From positions 23,668,546 to 23,732,545 of the forward strand of contig HG738137.1 in NCBI GenBank assembly GCA_000499405.2: a stretch of 64,000 nucleotides of DNA, written 5' to 3'. A program made the translations under genes and the position numbers. Below the pieces are notes generated by a model. That model was not told the DNA's origin. It saw only the letters and a list, made by a program, of their open reading frames with translations, and made no database searches. The DNA is from Onchocerca volvulus. Taxonomy: Eukaryota > Nematoda > Chromadorea > Rhabditida > Onchocercidae. Shown piece by piece: positions 48,841 through 62,258 of the stretch (the first letter of the stretch is position 1; each line of letters starts with the position of its first letter).

Positions 48841-50469
48841 TGAATAATTTAACTTTTCAACACTTTCCATAATTTCTTGTTCTTACTTTGCATCTTTTCT
48901 ATTTTATTTGACTTTTTTTGTTTTTTTTTAAGTGTTAGAATATATGATTTTAATTATTTTTATTGGTATTTTTATTGGTTTTTATCGACGTTTTATTCGT
49001 TCTTCTCGCTTTTTCGAATTTTCATTTATTCAGGAAATTTCCATGAAATATCATTTCTCTGAAAAAAAAACCACTTTGCTATCGGCTATCCTACTAGTTT
49101 TGCATGAATGATTGCTTTTACTTAGAGAATTGCTAATTTTTTGCTGTAAATTTTTATCAGTAAAATTTGATCGAATTTTTCTCAAAATTTTTCTTCAAAA
49201 ATAATTCCTTTTTATAATTTATTTAAAAATACTTTCCTAAATTCAATACCTTGCCTTTCTTTGCATCATTTCTCTTAAATAGATAAAAGATGAAATAAAA
49301 TTTGATAATTCTTAACATATCAAGCATATATATGAGGAAATTTGAAGAAATTTTGAATTAAAATATTAATTAATTAATGAGGTCGATTAATATATTGCTA
49401 CAAACAGAAAAAAAAATAAAATTTAATATTATGCAAAATTTTCACTTGTATACTAACTATTTCATTCCAACAATTAAAATAATTGACAGAAAAATTAATA
49501 ATTAATTTACAAATTAATTCTAAACTTTGAGAAAACAAAAACTGTAAAGAATTATTAGCTATTTATTGCAATATTTTAAACCAGAAAATAATAATGTATT
49601 TGATGATGATTATTATTGATTCTATGAAATCATAGTTTATTAATCATAAATCCATCTTCTTATTTAATCCGTTTTATTGATTGATTCATTAATTCATTTA
49701 AAATTGTTCAATCGTTAATTAGCTAAAAAAAAGTATCTTTTTTTCTTCAATTTTCATGAAATATCCACAAATATATTTACCTTTTATTGTTTTTGTAGTT
49801 ATTTCCAACAGCTGTTGCTGCCAATCCATTAATCTCAAGTTTATTTGTTTGTTTTTTCCAGCATGAATTTCACTTTTGGTACCTAAAATTTTCCTTCTTT
49901 CTCTCTTTCTTTTCTTTTTCCTTTTTTTTCTTTTTTTTTTTAATCCAAAAATAAGCAATTATCAGTTTTGGAAATGATCAAATAGCCACAACTTTCCGTA
50001 CTTTTGGAACAAAAGGAAGGAAAAAAAAGACTCTTAAAGGATTTATCATGTCAATTGGAACTTTTTGAGGCATTTTGGCAAAAAGGGTGGAAAGGGAGGT
50101 TGGATCATCGTTTTATTTCTTCATCTGTATATTTCGAGAAGACATTTTCTTCTATTCTTTTCTCACTTATTGACCTTTCTTTTTTCTTTCTTTTTCAAAT
50201 AATTTTTAAAAAGTACAGACGATATGGCCAATTTTTTTCTTTTTTTTTTTTTTTTTTTTTTCACAAATGAATTTCTTACTTTGTGAAATTTGAGAAAAAG
50301 AAGAAGCTGCTGTTCATTTTTGCATTAGTTATTAGACTTAAAAATTCTTTTTCTTTTTTTTTTTTTCAATCCATAATCACATAGTATCATAATTAACTAG
50401 CAGATATATTGATTAAGTTAAAAAATATTGATTAAATAAATGATATCAAAAATTTCGAATGTAAATTGA

Positions 50470-50810
50470 ATTGCAAATTTATTGATTCAACTGGAAAACA
50501 TTGATTAAATGATTTTTTGTAATGAAAATTTCAAAATTAAGTTATAAAACTTACATAAATTTTCAATTGAATCAATATAATTATTATAATTTTCAAATGA
50601 ATGATATTATCATTTGTTTCTTTTTTTATTGATAATGCATTAATCTATTGATAAACTTGCAAATATATTGATTCAATTGGAAAACATTGATTAAATGATT
50701 TTTTGTAATGAAAATTTCAAAATTAAATTATGCAACTTTAATTTTCAAATAATTGATACTATTATTTGTTTCTTTTTTAGTTATAACATGTGTTAATCTA
50801 TTTATAATAT
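50470..50810. repeat. Two-copy ~190-bp duplication
   Basis: GCAAAT(T/A)TATTGATTCAA(C/T)TGG, AAAACATTGATTAAATGATT and TTTTGTAATGAAAATTTCAA recur with few changes, then TTTTCAAAT(G)AATGATA(T/C)TATCATTTGTTTC. Confidence 0.85.
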
Positions 50811-51802
50811 CATTACTTATAGTGCTTTCATCAAAATATTATTAACATATTGCAATCCTATCTAATTATTAATTTATATGATAATAATTATTCTATCAAG
50901 TAACAATGGAAAAATTTTCCCAAGATCTCCTGCAATAGTTTCATTAATAATTTATGAAATTATAGAATTATAAGAAGAACTTCTGTAAATGAGATAACGT
51001 ATCCAGCATGATAACCTGACATCAAATGTGCATTTCAGGTGAAAAATAATAGTATTAATACTGAATATTATATGTAATATTGATTATTTATTTTTTTCAT
51101 TAAAATTTTTGGCTTCGAATCATACAATCATTGCAATGATTAAACGATAATAGAAAAAAAAAAATGAAAGTATTTATAATAGTGAAATTATTTCATTTCC
51201 AAGTTTTTTAAACTTTGATCATTACATTTCCTTTTCTTTTCTTTTTTGATTTAAATTTGTCCTTATCACTAATATTCAAAAAAATTGATAAGTGTTAACA
51301 TACATTTTCTTTTTTCCTTTTTCTTTTTCTTTCTTTCTTCCTTCTTTGCATTACTTCCAATATTTTTATTTTAATTTATTTGGCATTTCATAATTACCAC
51401 TACTACAACGAGTTATTTTTTTTTTTTCGGAAATTCCGGAAGAGAAAACATTCAATAAAGATTTTTGCATCAAATTCAAAAAAAAAAAATTTTTTTTCTT
51501 TTTCAGAAATTTTTTTAATCATTCGTTACTGATCTGAAAAAGAATACGATAAATCGACCGTGTCTTCAAGTGAAAAAGCTATTTTGGTTGGTTGGCTGGG
51601 CTGAAAAAGTTATATTATTCAAAATTTTTCTCGAAAATATATAATTGGTGAAGATTATCAATCAATCAATCAATCAATCAATAGTATCATTCTTCATCGC
51701 AGTCATACAATCATTATCAATTATCATTTCTGTTTGATAAACGGAAAAGAAACGAAAAAGGGAAAGTGACGACCATTTATCGTTAGTGATTATTATCAGT
51801 GC

Positions 51803-51803
<1 letters not shown>

Positions 51804-51879
<76 letters not shown>

Positions 51880-51880
51880 C
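51804..51880. repeat. (ATT)n microsatellite, the longest in the window
   Basis: About 25 perfect ATT units; read as protein it gives poly-Leu or poly-Asn artefacts. Confidence 0.97.
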
Positions 51881-52293
51881 AATTACTATCATTATTCGAG
51901 TAGTATCACCAAGTACAACAACGATCACTACCGGAAGAACAATAATGACGTTGTCGGATAAATTTGTATATATTTTTAATTTTTAGTTAATTTTAATTAG
52001 TTTTTAATTAATTCTGCTTTTTCTTTCCTTTGTTTACTTCCTATGAAAATAATTTTTAAATATTATCAAAATTTTAATATGATTTAGTTTAATCAATCAA
52101 TGACACACAAGATGTATTTCAATTTTTTTTCATCTTTTTCGTATGAAATTAGTAAAATGGTACTTGTTTGCTTTATTAATTGATAACTTATTGACTTATA
52201 TAATTTAGATAAATTTAACAAATTCAGCAAACTTCTCGGAACGAGAAGAAAGCTTTCGTTTTTTTTATTGTTATTCTATACTATTTGTGAATT

Positions 52294-52329
52294 ATGGGTG
52301 ACCAAATGAACAAGGAACAACAAGAAAGG
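52294..52329 (+). CDS. Candidate first coding exon of an unknown plus-strand gene
   Basis: After a trans-splice-like acceptor (AAATTCAG, 52220-52227) and a ~65-bp leader with better G+C, ATG opens MGDQMNKEQQER and ends at AGG/GTTTGC, phase 0. The composition is coding-like. I could not find a convincing second exon: the best downstream acceptor (TCTGTTTTACAG near 53153) runs into a stop in this phase. The call rests on the leader, start and donor only. Confidence 0.28.
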
Positions 52330-55300
52330 GTTTGCTTTTTTAATTAAATTCTTTTTTTTTCCCAAAAATTTTTTGAAATTTTAATTTTAATGCATAATTT
52401 TTGTTTGAAATTGATTAAAATATCTATCGGTTGCTACTCATAATTAAATACTGTTTGTGAAAACTTTCTGCGATCATTGAAATTTTCCGAAAATTGAAAA
52501 ATTGTGAGAAATTTTTGAGTAATAAATATTATTTGAATAAAAAAAATGAAAAATTTAAGCTAGGATCTTATTAAATTTTTAATCCCAAGAAAAAATGGAT
52601 ATTTAAACGAAGAATAAGTAAAATTATTTAAAAAAAAATTATTTAAAAAAATTTTTTAAATACAAAAAGGACAAATAAATTAAAAATGATCAAGTTTAAA
52701 AGTCTACCTGACTAAATTGTAAATTTTTTTTTTTTTTTTTTAATTTAAAAAATACTAATTAAACAAAATCAAATAATATGATTCATTAAATCAATGAATA
52801 AGACATTAATGAAAATTGTTTTAGCATTATATTTCGTAAATTTCAAATACACATTACTTTATTCAAAACTTAATTTAATGAAAAAAAGTTATTTGATGAT
52901 TTAGATATTATTTACTGAAAAAGACTGAAATAAGTTTATAATATCAATTTCCTATTTTTGCGAAATAATTCGAATGCCGAAATACTGCATAGAATTAAGT
53001 TAATTTTTGCTTTGAGTGATTTATTCACTACTTTTTTTTCTTTTTTTTTTTTTTTTTTTTGAAATAATTCAAATACCGAAATGTTGTGTAAGAGATAAGT
53101 TATTTATTGCTTTAGATGATTCACTTATAAGTTAGGTTTATTTTCTGTTTTACAGCAAGCTTGATTACTAATTAAACTGAGCGGGAAAAAAGAAAAGAAA
53201 AATAAAATCATTTTAATTAATCAATATTTTCATGTAAAATATTAAAAGATAAGCAAATCGGCTGATATGAAATAAAATGAAAGCAAATTTATTTAGAGTT
53301 AGGGAAGCGGGAGAAATGGAAAAAAAAACCTCGGAGAAACGGGGGAAGTAGAGGAAGTGAAAAAAAAACCCGAAGAGGCGGGATAGAAAGGCAAATGGGA
53401 AAACCTTAGAAGAAATAGAAACGAAAGAATGCTATAAAATGGCGTCATTTTGAATTCGAAAAGAAAAGTAGGAAAAAGTAATTGGAAAAAAATGAACAAA
53501 ATCAAATTTTTATTCAAAATCGAAGTATTTTTTCAATTTTTTATTTCGAATTTAAAAAAAAAAACTTTTTTACTTTCTAATTTCATTTTTGAAATATACT
53601 TTAAAATAGCGGAAATGAAGAAATTTATTTGGATAAAACAAACAAACAAAAAGAAAAAAGAAAGAAAGGAAAAGAAAAATAAAATATGAAAAGAAATAAA
53701 AAGTAAGTAAAACATTAAAAGGAGAAAGTTGAATATTGAATAAAGAGGGAGAGAAATGATAATATTCCAGCCTGTTTTGAGTTGGAATAATTTTATTCAT
53801 GAAAAGATGGCCGTTTAAAAGAAGGAAGAGGAAGAGGAGGAGAAGAAGGAATAAACAGGGAAGAAATGATGGCCAAATATGTAAAATATTAGAACCTAGG
53901 AATGTCTAAGCATGAGCCAAGGCTTCTATCGATGAATTAATGCTTAGGCTTTCGGGAAAATTCAATGATTTAGGCTTCTTTTTTCTATTTGTCAGTTTTG
54001 AAAATTCCTGAAATGTGTATTCCTTATTTTTGAAATATTGCTATTATTACTGACAAAAGTTAGGTTTTATAGTAAGTTATAAGCCAAGTATATGATGATC
54101 ATATATAGTTGTTGAAGGGCCTTAGGCCTTTTCCTCTCATCTATATTCATCTCAAACCTAAAAAAGCACCCTTAAATTGTCACCAGAAGGACATCTTAAA
54201 AAATAACGATAATAATTCTTACCTTTTCCCAACTTTAAGCTGAAATTCGATAAGTTTATTTATGTCACTTTGAAATATCTACAAATTTTTTTTCCTTTTT
54301 TTCTTTTCCGTTTTTCTATGCTTAAATTTTTTTAGTATTTTTGCATTTTTGATCTTTGTTTTTTTATTTTAAATTTTACACTGAAAAAAAAACAATCTGC
54401 AATCTGTTCATTTTAATCCAAATAAATTTCAGTCAAATTAATTAAACAAAAAATTTCTAACTTTTAAAGATAAAATTAATGAATTATTGTTCCTTTCCAA
54501 AAAATAATAGAAGAAAAAGAAGTTTTTGCAAAAGCAAACATAACTAATAAAATCCTTCTGAAAGGGAGTAGGAAAAAAAAAATAAATTTCCCTTTCTGAT
54601 AATCTTAAGTATGAATATAAAATTTTAAATTAAAAAGAAAAAAAAGCCTTTACAATCAAGAAATTTTCAGTTTTTTCCAGTTTTTTTCTTTTAGTTTTTT
54701 AGTTAATTTTTCTTTTTCAGTCAAGTATTTAAGTACTTTTTTTTTTTCAATTTTTCAATCAATTCTTAAAATTTTTTTTCCAATTTTCAGTTGTTTGAAT
54801 ATTTCTTTTCACTTCTAAACATTGCTTATAATTTTTCATTACCATGTATTATAATATTTATATTTTTTAATTTTTCCTTTTCATCAAATTATGATATCTT
54901 ATTGAAATTTCAAATATGAAATGTAAATTTTTTTTTCCTAAATTATTCTAATATGAAGTTAAAATTATTAAAAGAATAATTTTATGTAGATATTTTGAGT
55001 AATTTTTATATCATCTGTTCTTTAATAATTATAATATTCTTTATCATCTTACTGATTTGTAGTAATTCATTTGACAGCGACAAATTTTAATTTCCAATTT
55101 TACTATTGAATTTGTATCTAAAAGAAGAGGGAAGAAAAAAGAATGGAGATATATAAAAAAAAATATCGTTTAATTCAATTTATCATAACTTAAATTTTTA
55201 ATTATAATCCTTGGGAAGGAATAATCAATCAAATAAAAAAAGAAAAAAAAGATTGATAATTCTCAAAGGAATCCCTTGTTTTACAATTCCAAATAATTTT

Positions 55301-57885
55301 TTAAAACAAATTGAAAAAATTCTTTTTGTTCATAATCTTTTCTGCTTGATGAAATATTAGGGAAAGAAAATTTCCAGAGAAAAATACATTTATTTTCTTT
55401 GATATAATAAACAATTAATATATTTTTCTTGATAAAATTTAAAAAAAATCGATACAGTTATGCTATTTTCATTTTTTGGAAGCATAAATAGATAAACAAT
55501 TACTGAATATTTCAAATATATTTTTGTGGAAAAGTAATTATTTGATATGAAGAAAATAAAATTATTTTAAAAAATCGATACAGTTCGGATTATTTTTATA
55601 TTTTATTTTATAAATACAAATATTTATTACTAGAAATAACTTTGAAATTGAAAGAGAGAAAAAGAAATAGGAAAAGAAAAACAGAGAGAAAGTGAAAGAG
55701 AAAGAGAAAAATAATAAATACAGAACTTATTAAATTATTTGCTACTAAAATAATTTTGAAATTGAAAAAGAAAGAGATAGAGAAAGAGGGAGAGAAAGAG
55801 GAAGAGAAAGAGAAAAACGGTTAATACAAAATATATTAAGTTATTTATTACTAGAATTATTAGAAATGAAAAAGAAGGAGAAGGAGGAAGAGAGAGAGAG
55901 AGAGAGAGAAATAGATGAATGATAAATATAAATTATTGATTGAAACTTTTGTTGAAATATTGCCATCAAACAATTAATATAATCATTGTTAACATCCTTT
56001 TTATGCTGTAAAAAAGAACAGCTGAGCTTATCCATTGAAATTTTCACTCCTTTCTTCCTCTCTACCTACTATTACTATTGCTAGTAATACTATTTCATCC
56101 GGTTCTTTTCTCTCTCTCACTATCTCTTCTCTTTCGTTATCCTTTTTATTCTTTTTTTATATCTCTATTATTATTCTCTCATATCTATTTGTCTTTTTTA
56201 CTATATTTTCTTTGCATTCATTTTCATCCATTCTTTATTTCACTTTTTTGAATAAAGTAAATTTTTGAAGCCTTTTAAATTTGAATCTAAATTCACTCAT
56301 ATCTTTTTTTTTCTTCTTCCTCTTTTATCATTTTATCACTTCTTTATTGCTTTCTTTCCTTATCATCTTACTCCTTCTTTTTCACATCTTTTCCTTCTCC
56401 TCCATTCCTCTCACTATTTTCCGTTGATATTTATCAAACTTTTTTCTCTTTCCCCCTCCTTCTTCTTAAAAAACTATAAGTTTTAAGTTAAGAGAAAGAG
56501 GAGGAGGAGTAAGGAAGGCAAGAAGGATATAAATCCATCCTCTACTCATGTGATTTATTATTCTTCCTATTTTCATTCATTTTCGGAGAAGAGGGAGAGG
56601 AAGAGAGAGTAAGAGAAAGAGATTCAAGGTGAAAGTGTGAGATTTTTCAGGAGAGATGATGAAGAAAATAAAAAGATTATTGCAAAATATAACACCAAAC
56701 AACAAATAGGCCAGACTGGCTAGACTAGATTAAGCTAGATTTAACAGGTTTCGTTGAAGCCATTGATTCTTATCATATATCAGTGCTTGCTTTCACTCAG
56801 TTTCTTTTAATTTATTAACTTTTCAGACTTTAATTTTTTCAGTGGTGATTTGATTATTTGCGAAATACTATCCTTCTTTTTCTTTTCATAATTGATGAGT
56901 CATTGATGTTGTAATATATTATCATACTCTTATGTTTTCATGGAAGATGCATGATAAATTCATATTCGGGTTTTGCGAAAGTTCTCGTAAAACGTCAACA
57001 AAAAGAATGATAAGAGGATGTGATTCGTGATAAGTTCACGCTTGGATTTTGTAACTTCTCAGATCAAAAAGTGTTGGCAAGATTATGAAATATAAACGCA
57101 TTGATAATAAAGTGAACATAAAGAATACTATTTCATTACTGATTGTTTACTGATAATAAGATATTTTAAAATTATAGAATAGGATTATTGATTTTTGACT
57201 TTGATATTTTATCAGTAACTATAGTGTGATCAAGTTCCAAAAAAAAAAAAGAAGTGGGAATTGTGGTCTTATCTTTATCAAATCAAAACATTCCGGTGGG
57301 AATTTGGCTTCATGCTAATTTTTATTTTGTTTCGCTTTTTTTTTCTTTTTTTTTTCAAATTGACTGCATCATTTTTCCGATTGGTTCTGGACATTCAAAT
57401 GAAATTACTATTAGAAATATAAAATTTTCTTTATACTATTTGAATGACTCATTTTTGTCCTAAATTATTTATTTCAATCGGTTTTATATATAAAATTTAA
57501 GGTGTTATTTCTTAACACATATTCATTTCCTTACATGAGAACAACTTTTTTCTTTTAGCTAAACTGTGCTAAATTTATTTGATTAATTTTTAGAAATGTT
57601 TGAGATTTTCCTGATTAAATTAAAGATTGGTTGAGGCATAATGTTAAGGAATATAAAATAGATTAGTGGGACATGAAATTTCGAATAATATCATAATTTG
57701 AATCAGTTTTCTCAGTCACATAGTTCATTTTTATTGCTCTAAATCATAATTTATAATTAATATTTTCATCTTTTACTTAAAATATTATTATATTTTTTTT
57801 TCATGTCAGAAAAATCTGATTTATTATAAGCAAGTAGTGCTAAAGGTCAACAAGCGTGAAAATAGTTTCAGTGAGATCAATAACC
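52330..57885. other. AT-rich DNA with purine tracts and repeats, no complete gene
   Basis: It holds a ~100-bp doublet (52960-53130), purine-rich stretches (53290-53450, 53820-53870), a three-copy ~115-bp purine-rich repeat (55620-55915), its pyrimidine-rich neighbour (56040-56470) and a ~72-bp doublet (56946-57070). Confidence 0.6.
55620..55915. repeat. Three-copy repeat with expanding GA-rich core
   Basis: The unit is TTATTACTAGAAATAA/TTTTGAAATTGAAA followed by a (GAGAAA)-type purine run and ATA(A)ATACA.AA..TATTAA. The purine run differs in length and content between copies and ends as a perfect (AG) run at 55888-55910. Confidence 0.8.
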
Positions 57886-58029
57886 GATAAACATGTTTAC
57901 CGTCAAAGCGATAAGCAAAAGGTTAAGCATGTTTGCCGCCAAAACTATATGCAAAAGGATAAAAATGTTTACCGCCAAAACGATTGGCAAGAGGATAAAC
58001 ATGTTTGCCGCCAAGACGATAAACGAAAA
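57886..58029. repeat. 36-bp minisatellite, four copies
   Basis: The unit GATAAACATGTTTACCG(T/C) CAAA(G/A)CGATAAGCAAAAG spans 36 bp, and 4 x 36 = 144 bp fits the array exactly. Because 36 is a multiple of three, all frames carry 12-residue repeats (MFAAKTI.KRI. on plus). It is followed by a long poly-T run at 58050-58076. No start or splice context supports translation. Confidence 0.9.
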
Positions 58030-58484
58030 AATTAGCTTGTTGGCTCTGTTGTTTTTTTTTTTTTTTTTTTTTTTTTTGAAACTATCGTCGCGCTCATTGA
58101 TCTTTAACATTTCTTGTTTATAATAAGTCATCTTCCCGATTTTTCCGAAGCATATATGTAAATGTGCAAACGAACATACGTCCGTATAATGCAAAAAAAA
58201 AGGCCTAAAATTGATAAATTACATTAATCATACCGATGATTTCATTTATTATGAATAATTGGAAATGGAAAAATAAAAAGAAAAATAGTAGAAAATACAG
58301 GAATAAACGGCAATATAATTAAATTTATTTCTAGTTTTTCCGTGCCAAAATATCTTCTTTAAGTTACGTACTTTTTTCTATTTCCGATATATAATATTTT
58401 GAAATGAAAATTCAAAATATATTTTAAAATCAAAATTTGTGATCTTATCAGTTTGTAATATGTTACACATATCTTCTTTCTGTT

Positions 58485-58640
58485 TCATTTCATTCTGTTC
58501 TACCTATTTCGTTCCTATATTGACTTGTCCATTTAATTTCATTCCATTTCGTTCCCATACTGAATTATTCATTTAATTTCCATTTCATTTCCATATTGAA
58601 TTATCCATTTCTCGATTCGCGTCGTTCTGTTTTATTCACA
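58485..58640. repeat. ~46-bp repeat, three copies
   Basis: ATTTCGTTCC(T/C)ATA(T/C)TGA(C/A)TT followed by (G/A)T(C/T)CATTTAATTTC recurs with decreasing similarity. Confidence 0.7.
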
Positions 58641-60202
58641 TGTTGAATTATTATAATAGAAATATGAAAGAAAAAAAAGTAACGTTTAATACATTGCATT
58701 TATTCAGTCCATCGTTTCAATATCCATCCATGAATTTATTTGTTTATTTTGGCTACATTTGCTTTGGAATTTCTTCCGTACATTCATTTATGCAAAAACT
58801 TAAAATAAATTTTGAGATTCATTTAAGAAATAATACGTATATTTTCATGTTTAATTCATATTTAATAATTTAAAGTACAAGTATTGAAACTTATATTTAT
58901 AATTTCCCCCATATTTCCATCAAATTTGATGTTATATCAATCTATAAATCACATAAAGTACATATTCATTTCAAATTAATTTCTATTTTTAATTCATTTT
59001 AAACTTAGCACTTTTTCTATATTGCATTTCATTTACCAACAGTTTAAATTTACTGATTATTAAATAGCGCTTATAGTCTTCCTATAGTCTAAACCTGTTC
59101 TTAACAAATATTGTCTGTAAAAAATGACGAATGATACCACTTGAAAAATAATTCCATTCTTTTTTTACGATCAATATTATTTCTTCATTTTGCTTGATTA
59201 GACGTAAGTTTACTAATTTATAATTTTACAAGAAACACTTCAAATGGGGCCAAATTTTGTGAAGTATTTTGTAATTTTGTAGAACAAATGGTTGCCTTCG
59301 CTCAAATCTGATTAAATGTGAATTTGTTAGTTTGCATTTCTGCATGAAACACGTAAAAATGTGACATTATCAGATTTTTTTAAATGATATAAAACAAATA
59401 ATTACATGCACCAAAAGTGATGACAGAATTCACATATCTCTCAAATCACTGCATGCAATCGAAATTGTTTACTAATTCATTGGCATAAGCACTTCTTTTT
59501 TTTCACATTTTCCACTTTTTTTCATCGCTGTATTTCACTATAGCTATTTTGATTCTCTCATCGATTTTTAGATAAATCATCAAATGGCATGAGGCATATT
59601 TCAAAATTTGAAATGATAAATGACATTGTTTTGTTCTTTTTTTTTTTGAAATTCACGACAATCATTTTTAAATTCTTTTAATTTATAAATTTTGTGCATA
59701 TTTCAGAAGAACTAAAGCTAAATGATATTATGAACTTAAATGCAATTATATTTCACGCTATTCTTTCTTTGATTCAATTTATTTTTTACTTTTTTTAAAA
59801 AGAAGAAAAGGATAGAATTTAAAATTGAAATAATTTAAAATGTGCTATATATGAATATTTAATTAATGACATGCAGAAAAGCCGAAAGAACGGCTATAAA
59901 CTAGAATAATGGATGAATTTTATGATGTAATTACATCACGTTTGAAAGTATTTTTTTTATTTTTAAGCATTCTTACATAAGCTTTATACGTGTGTCTTGA
60001 TATTATTTTTATAGTATTCGATTCAATGATATTGTTCAGTAGAATCTTTTCAAAACATTTTTTTCAAAGGAAAAAGTCATACTGCAATTTGTTTGAATGT
60101 GTATAACTATAATGAGCATCATTTTTCCTGAAGAATTGGAAATTATTTTTAAATATTATTATTAAACCATTTATTAATGATTAATTTAATAAATGTGATA
60201 TA

Positions 60203-60268
60203 CGTGGATTTTTGGCCTATAATATAGTGATATCGCTATTCATTATCACTATCTTTTAGACCACGTTT
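60203..60268. repeat. Nested inverted repeat (hairpin)
   Basis: The outer arms are ACGTGG and CCACGT; the inner arms are ATAGTGATA and TATCACTAT. A run of about 19 A follows at 60272-60290. The arrangement could be a structured element or chance in AT-rich DNA. Confidence 0.5.
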
Positions 60269-61599
60269 ATTAAAAAAAAAAAAAAAAAAAAAGTTTATTA
60301 GTTTCATTTTAAAAGTCACTGAAAAATGGCCGTTTTATGCTGAAGATAATCATTCGGATTATCGGCCAATGAGCTATTATTTAATAAATTGGGAATTAAT
60401 TCGAATTAAATTCAATATTGTTCATATTAATTACCTAATATAAAAGTTGGCATTAGTTGCTTGTTTCATTTGTGTATACTTAAGCATGAGGAATTTGATT
60501 TTGAATTACAAGTTTTGAAATTTTCTCCTGTTGGTAAGATATTTTTTGTGCAATTTATTTTCTGATAATTTATTCACTAAACACTTTAGCAGTAATATCA
60601 GCTACTAGTTTTTATTGTTTTGCATAATTGCGTTTGTCTAATTTATATCAGATCATAATCACAAGTAATATCAAGTCTTGAAATGTAATAATTATCATAA
60701 TATATGTTATATCGCGTCTTAAAATCTAGTAATTATCACGGCATATGTAATATCACATTTTGAAGTATGATGATTATCATGTCTTGAAACATTACAATTA
60801 TCATATAAACATTAATAATTTAACATTAAATTCTTATTTGTTATCATAGATAGGATAAATAAAAAGGTAAAACAAAAATTATTTTTGTAATACAACAATA
60901 AAAGATTATGCAAATGTTTTAATTTTTTTTTTTTTTTAAATTTTCTCATGACTGTGAAAAAAGAGGAAAAGAAAAGAAAATGAAATAAGTTATACTTCGA
61001 AAAATGAAATATTTTTCTTCCAAAACATTAATTCTTTTTCCCTTCTCGTCCATTTTTCTTCTTTTTTTCTTCCTATTTCAAAAGTTTTTTTTCTTTTTTT
61101 TTGCTTCAAATTTGCTAAGTGATGTTTATAATAGTACATATGAAGAGCTAAACATGAAGAAGGCCAAAATTCAATGCTAATTTATGTAAAATTTTCATCC
61201 TTCATTTCATTTGATAAAAGAAGTTTTTAGGAGAAAAAAAAAAAGAAGAAAAAACGAAATATTGATTCATTCCTTCTTTTTTTTTTCTCTTTTTTAAATG
61301 ACAATATAAGTATATAACATTTAAATGTTTATTTTAAATGATTTACATACATATGTGTACATATTTTCTTGCATATTTTATTGTATACATACGTCTTATT
61401 CATTTGTCTGTAAAATAACATATATGGAAATGGAAAGACAAATGGAAAATATCAGGATAAGTTCAGGTGATTTATATATTTGGCTGCAAAAAAAAGAAAA
61501 AAAAAATCACGAATAAAAAGTTTGTATGGGAATGATGAATGAAAATTCGGGTAAATTTGGGATAAATTCTTCTCTTTTTTTTTTTTTTCAAAGTATCCG

Positions 61600-61895
61600 A
61601 AAATAGATGGCGCCCTGTTGGATGTACCATCGTAGAAGACAAGAAGCGGTCGTCCAAATCTTGTTTTCCATCATCTCGAGAAGTGGAAGATGGATGGATT
61701 GATTGATATGGTAGATGATGATTGGACAGGGAAAGAAGGAGAGTTGGAAAGAGTTGTTGGTTGGGGTATAGTATAGAAGAAGATTGGCAAATTTTGACGA
61801 AATTCAGATCACTGACAGAAATGTCTGCTCTCGGGGTCATAGTGCATCTTTCGGTCGGAATTACACTGACGAAGAGAAGAGAATTACCCAAATAT
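61600..61895. other. G+C-richer block with open frames on both strands
   Basis: The minus strand has the longest frame of the window (61891-61472, 139 codons), but it begins with TTG, has an internal ATG only after 17 codons, and runs into poly-Lys and poly-Phe. The plus strand has a 61-codon frame (MDRERRRVGKSC...). Neither looks like a known family. The block lies 0.36 kb upstream of a candidate first exon, so promoter or leader sequence is an alternative. Confidence 0.3.
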
Positions 61896-62258
61896 GATTG
61901 TTTTTAACTTTCTTCTTCTTACTTCTTCTGTAGTCTTTCAAAATTCAAGTCATACTTTTTTTATTTATTCTTTCTTGACCTTTCTATTGATTCTTTCTCT
62001 TTTTTTGACCCTTTACTCTCTTTCTTTAACTACTCATTTATCATTTGTTATAGTTAACTCTATTTTTGTTCTCCTGTTTTTTGTATTTTTTTTCATTTGA
62101 CATATTATAATCAATGTACAGCATTTGTTGTGCTGTTAGTGTGTCGTCGTCGTCGTCAATTGTAACTTCTCTTTTACAATTCTTCAAAAATTGAAGTTTT
62201 TAAACTTGAAAAACTGTCAAAAACTTCAAGTTTTTATCGCAAATTTATTCTAAAATAA

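Larger units (their letters stand above)
58030..61600. other. AT-rich DNA, no supported gene
   Basis: It contains a ~46-bp three-copy repeat (58485-58640), a nested hairpin next to poly-A (60203-60290), a short coding-like open stretch (60318-60443: TEKWPFYAEDNHSDYRPMSY... then stop) with no clear donor, and a ~45-bp three-copy repeat (60655-60805). Confidence 0.55.

Noticed and set aside
51674..51986. Poly-Asn and poly-Leu proteins
   Set aside because: Translation of the (ATT)n microsatellite. The end of the plus frame (MTLSDKF before GTATAT) could be a tiny exon, but there is no further support.
61610..61640. CCAACAGGGCGCCATC (minus strand), resembling a CTCF core
   Set aside because: The match to the consensus is partial, and CTCF is lost in many nematodes, so a single weak site means little.
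61472..61891. 139-codon minus-strand frame, the longest in the window
   Set aside because: It starts with TTG, its last third is poly-Lys and poly-Phe from homopolymer runs, an open frame also exists on the other strand, and there is no family resemblance. Kept only as part of a G+C-richer block.
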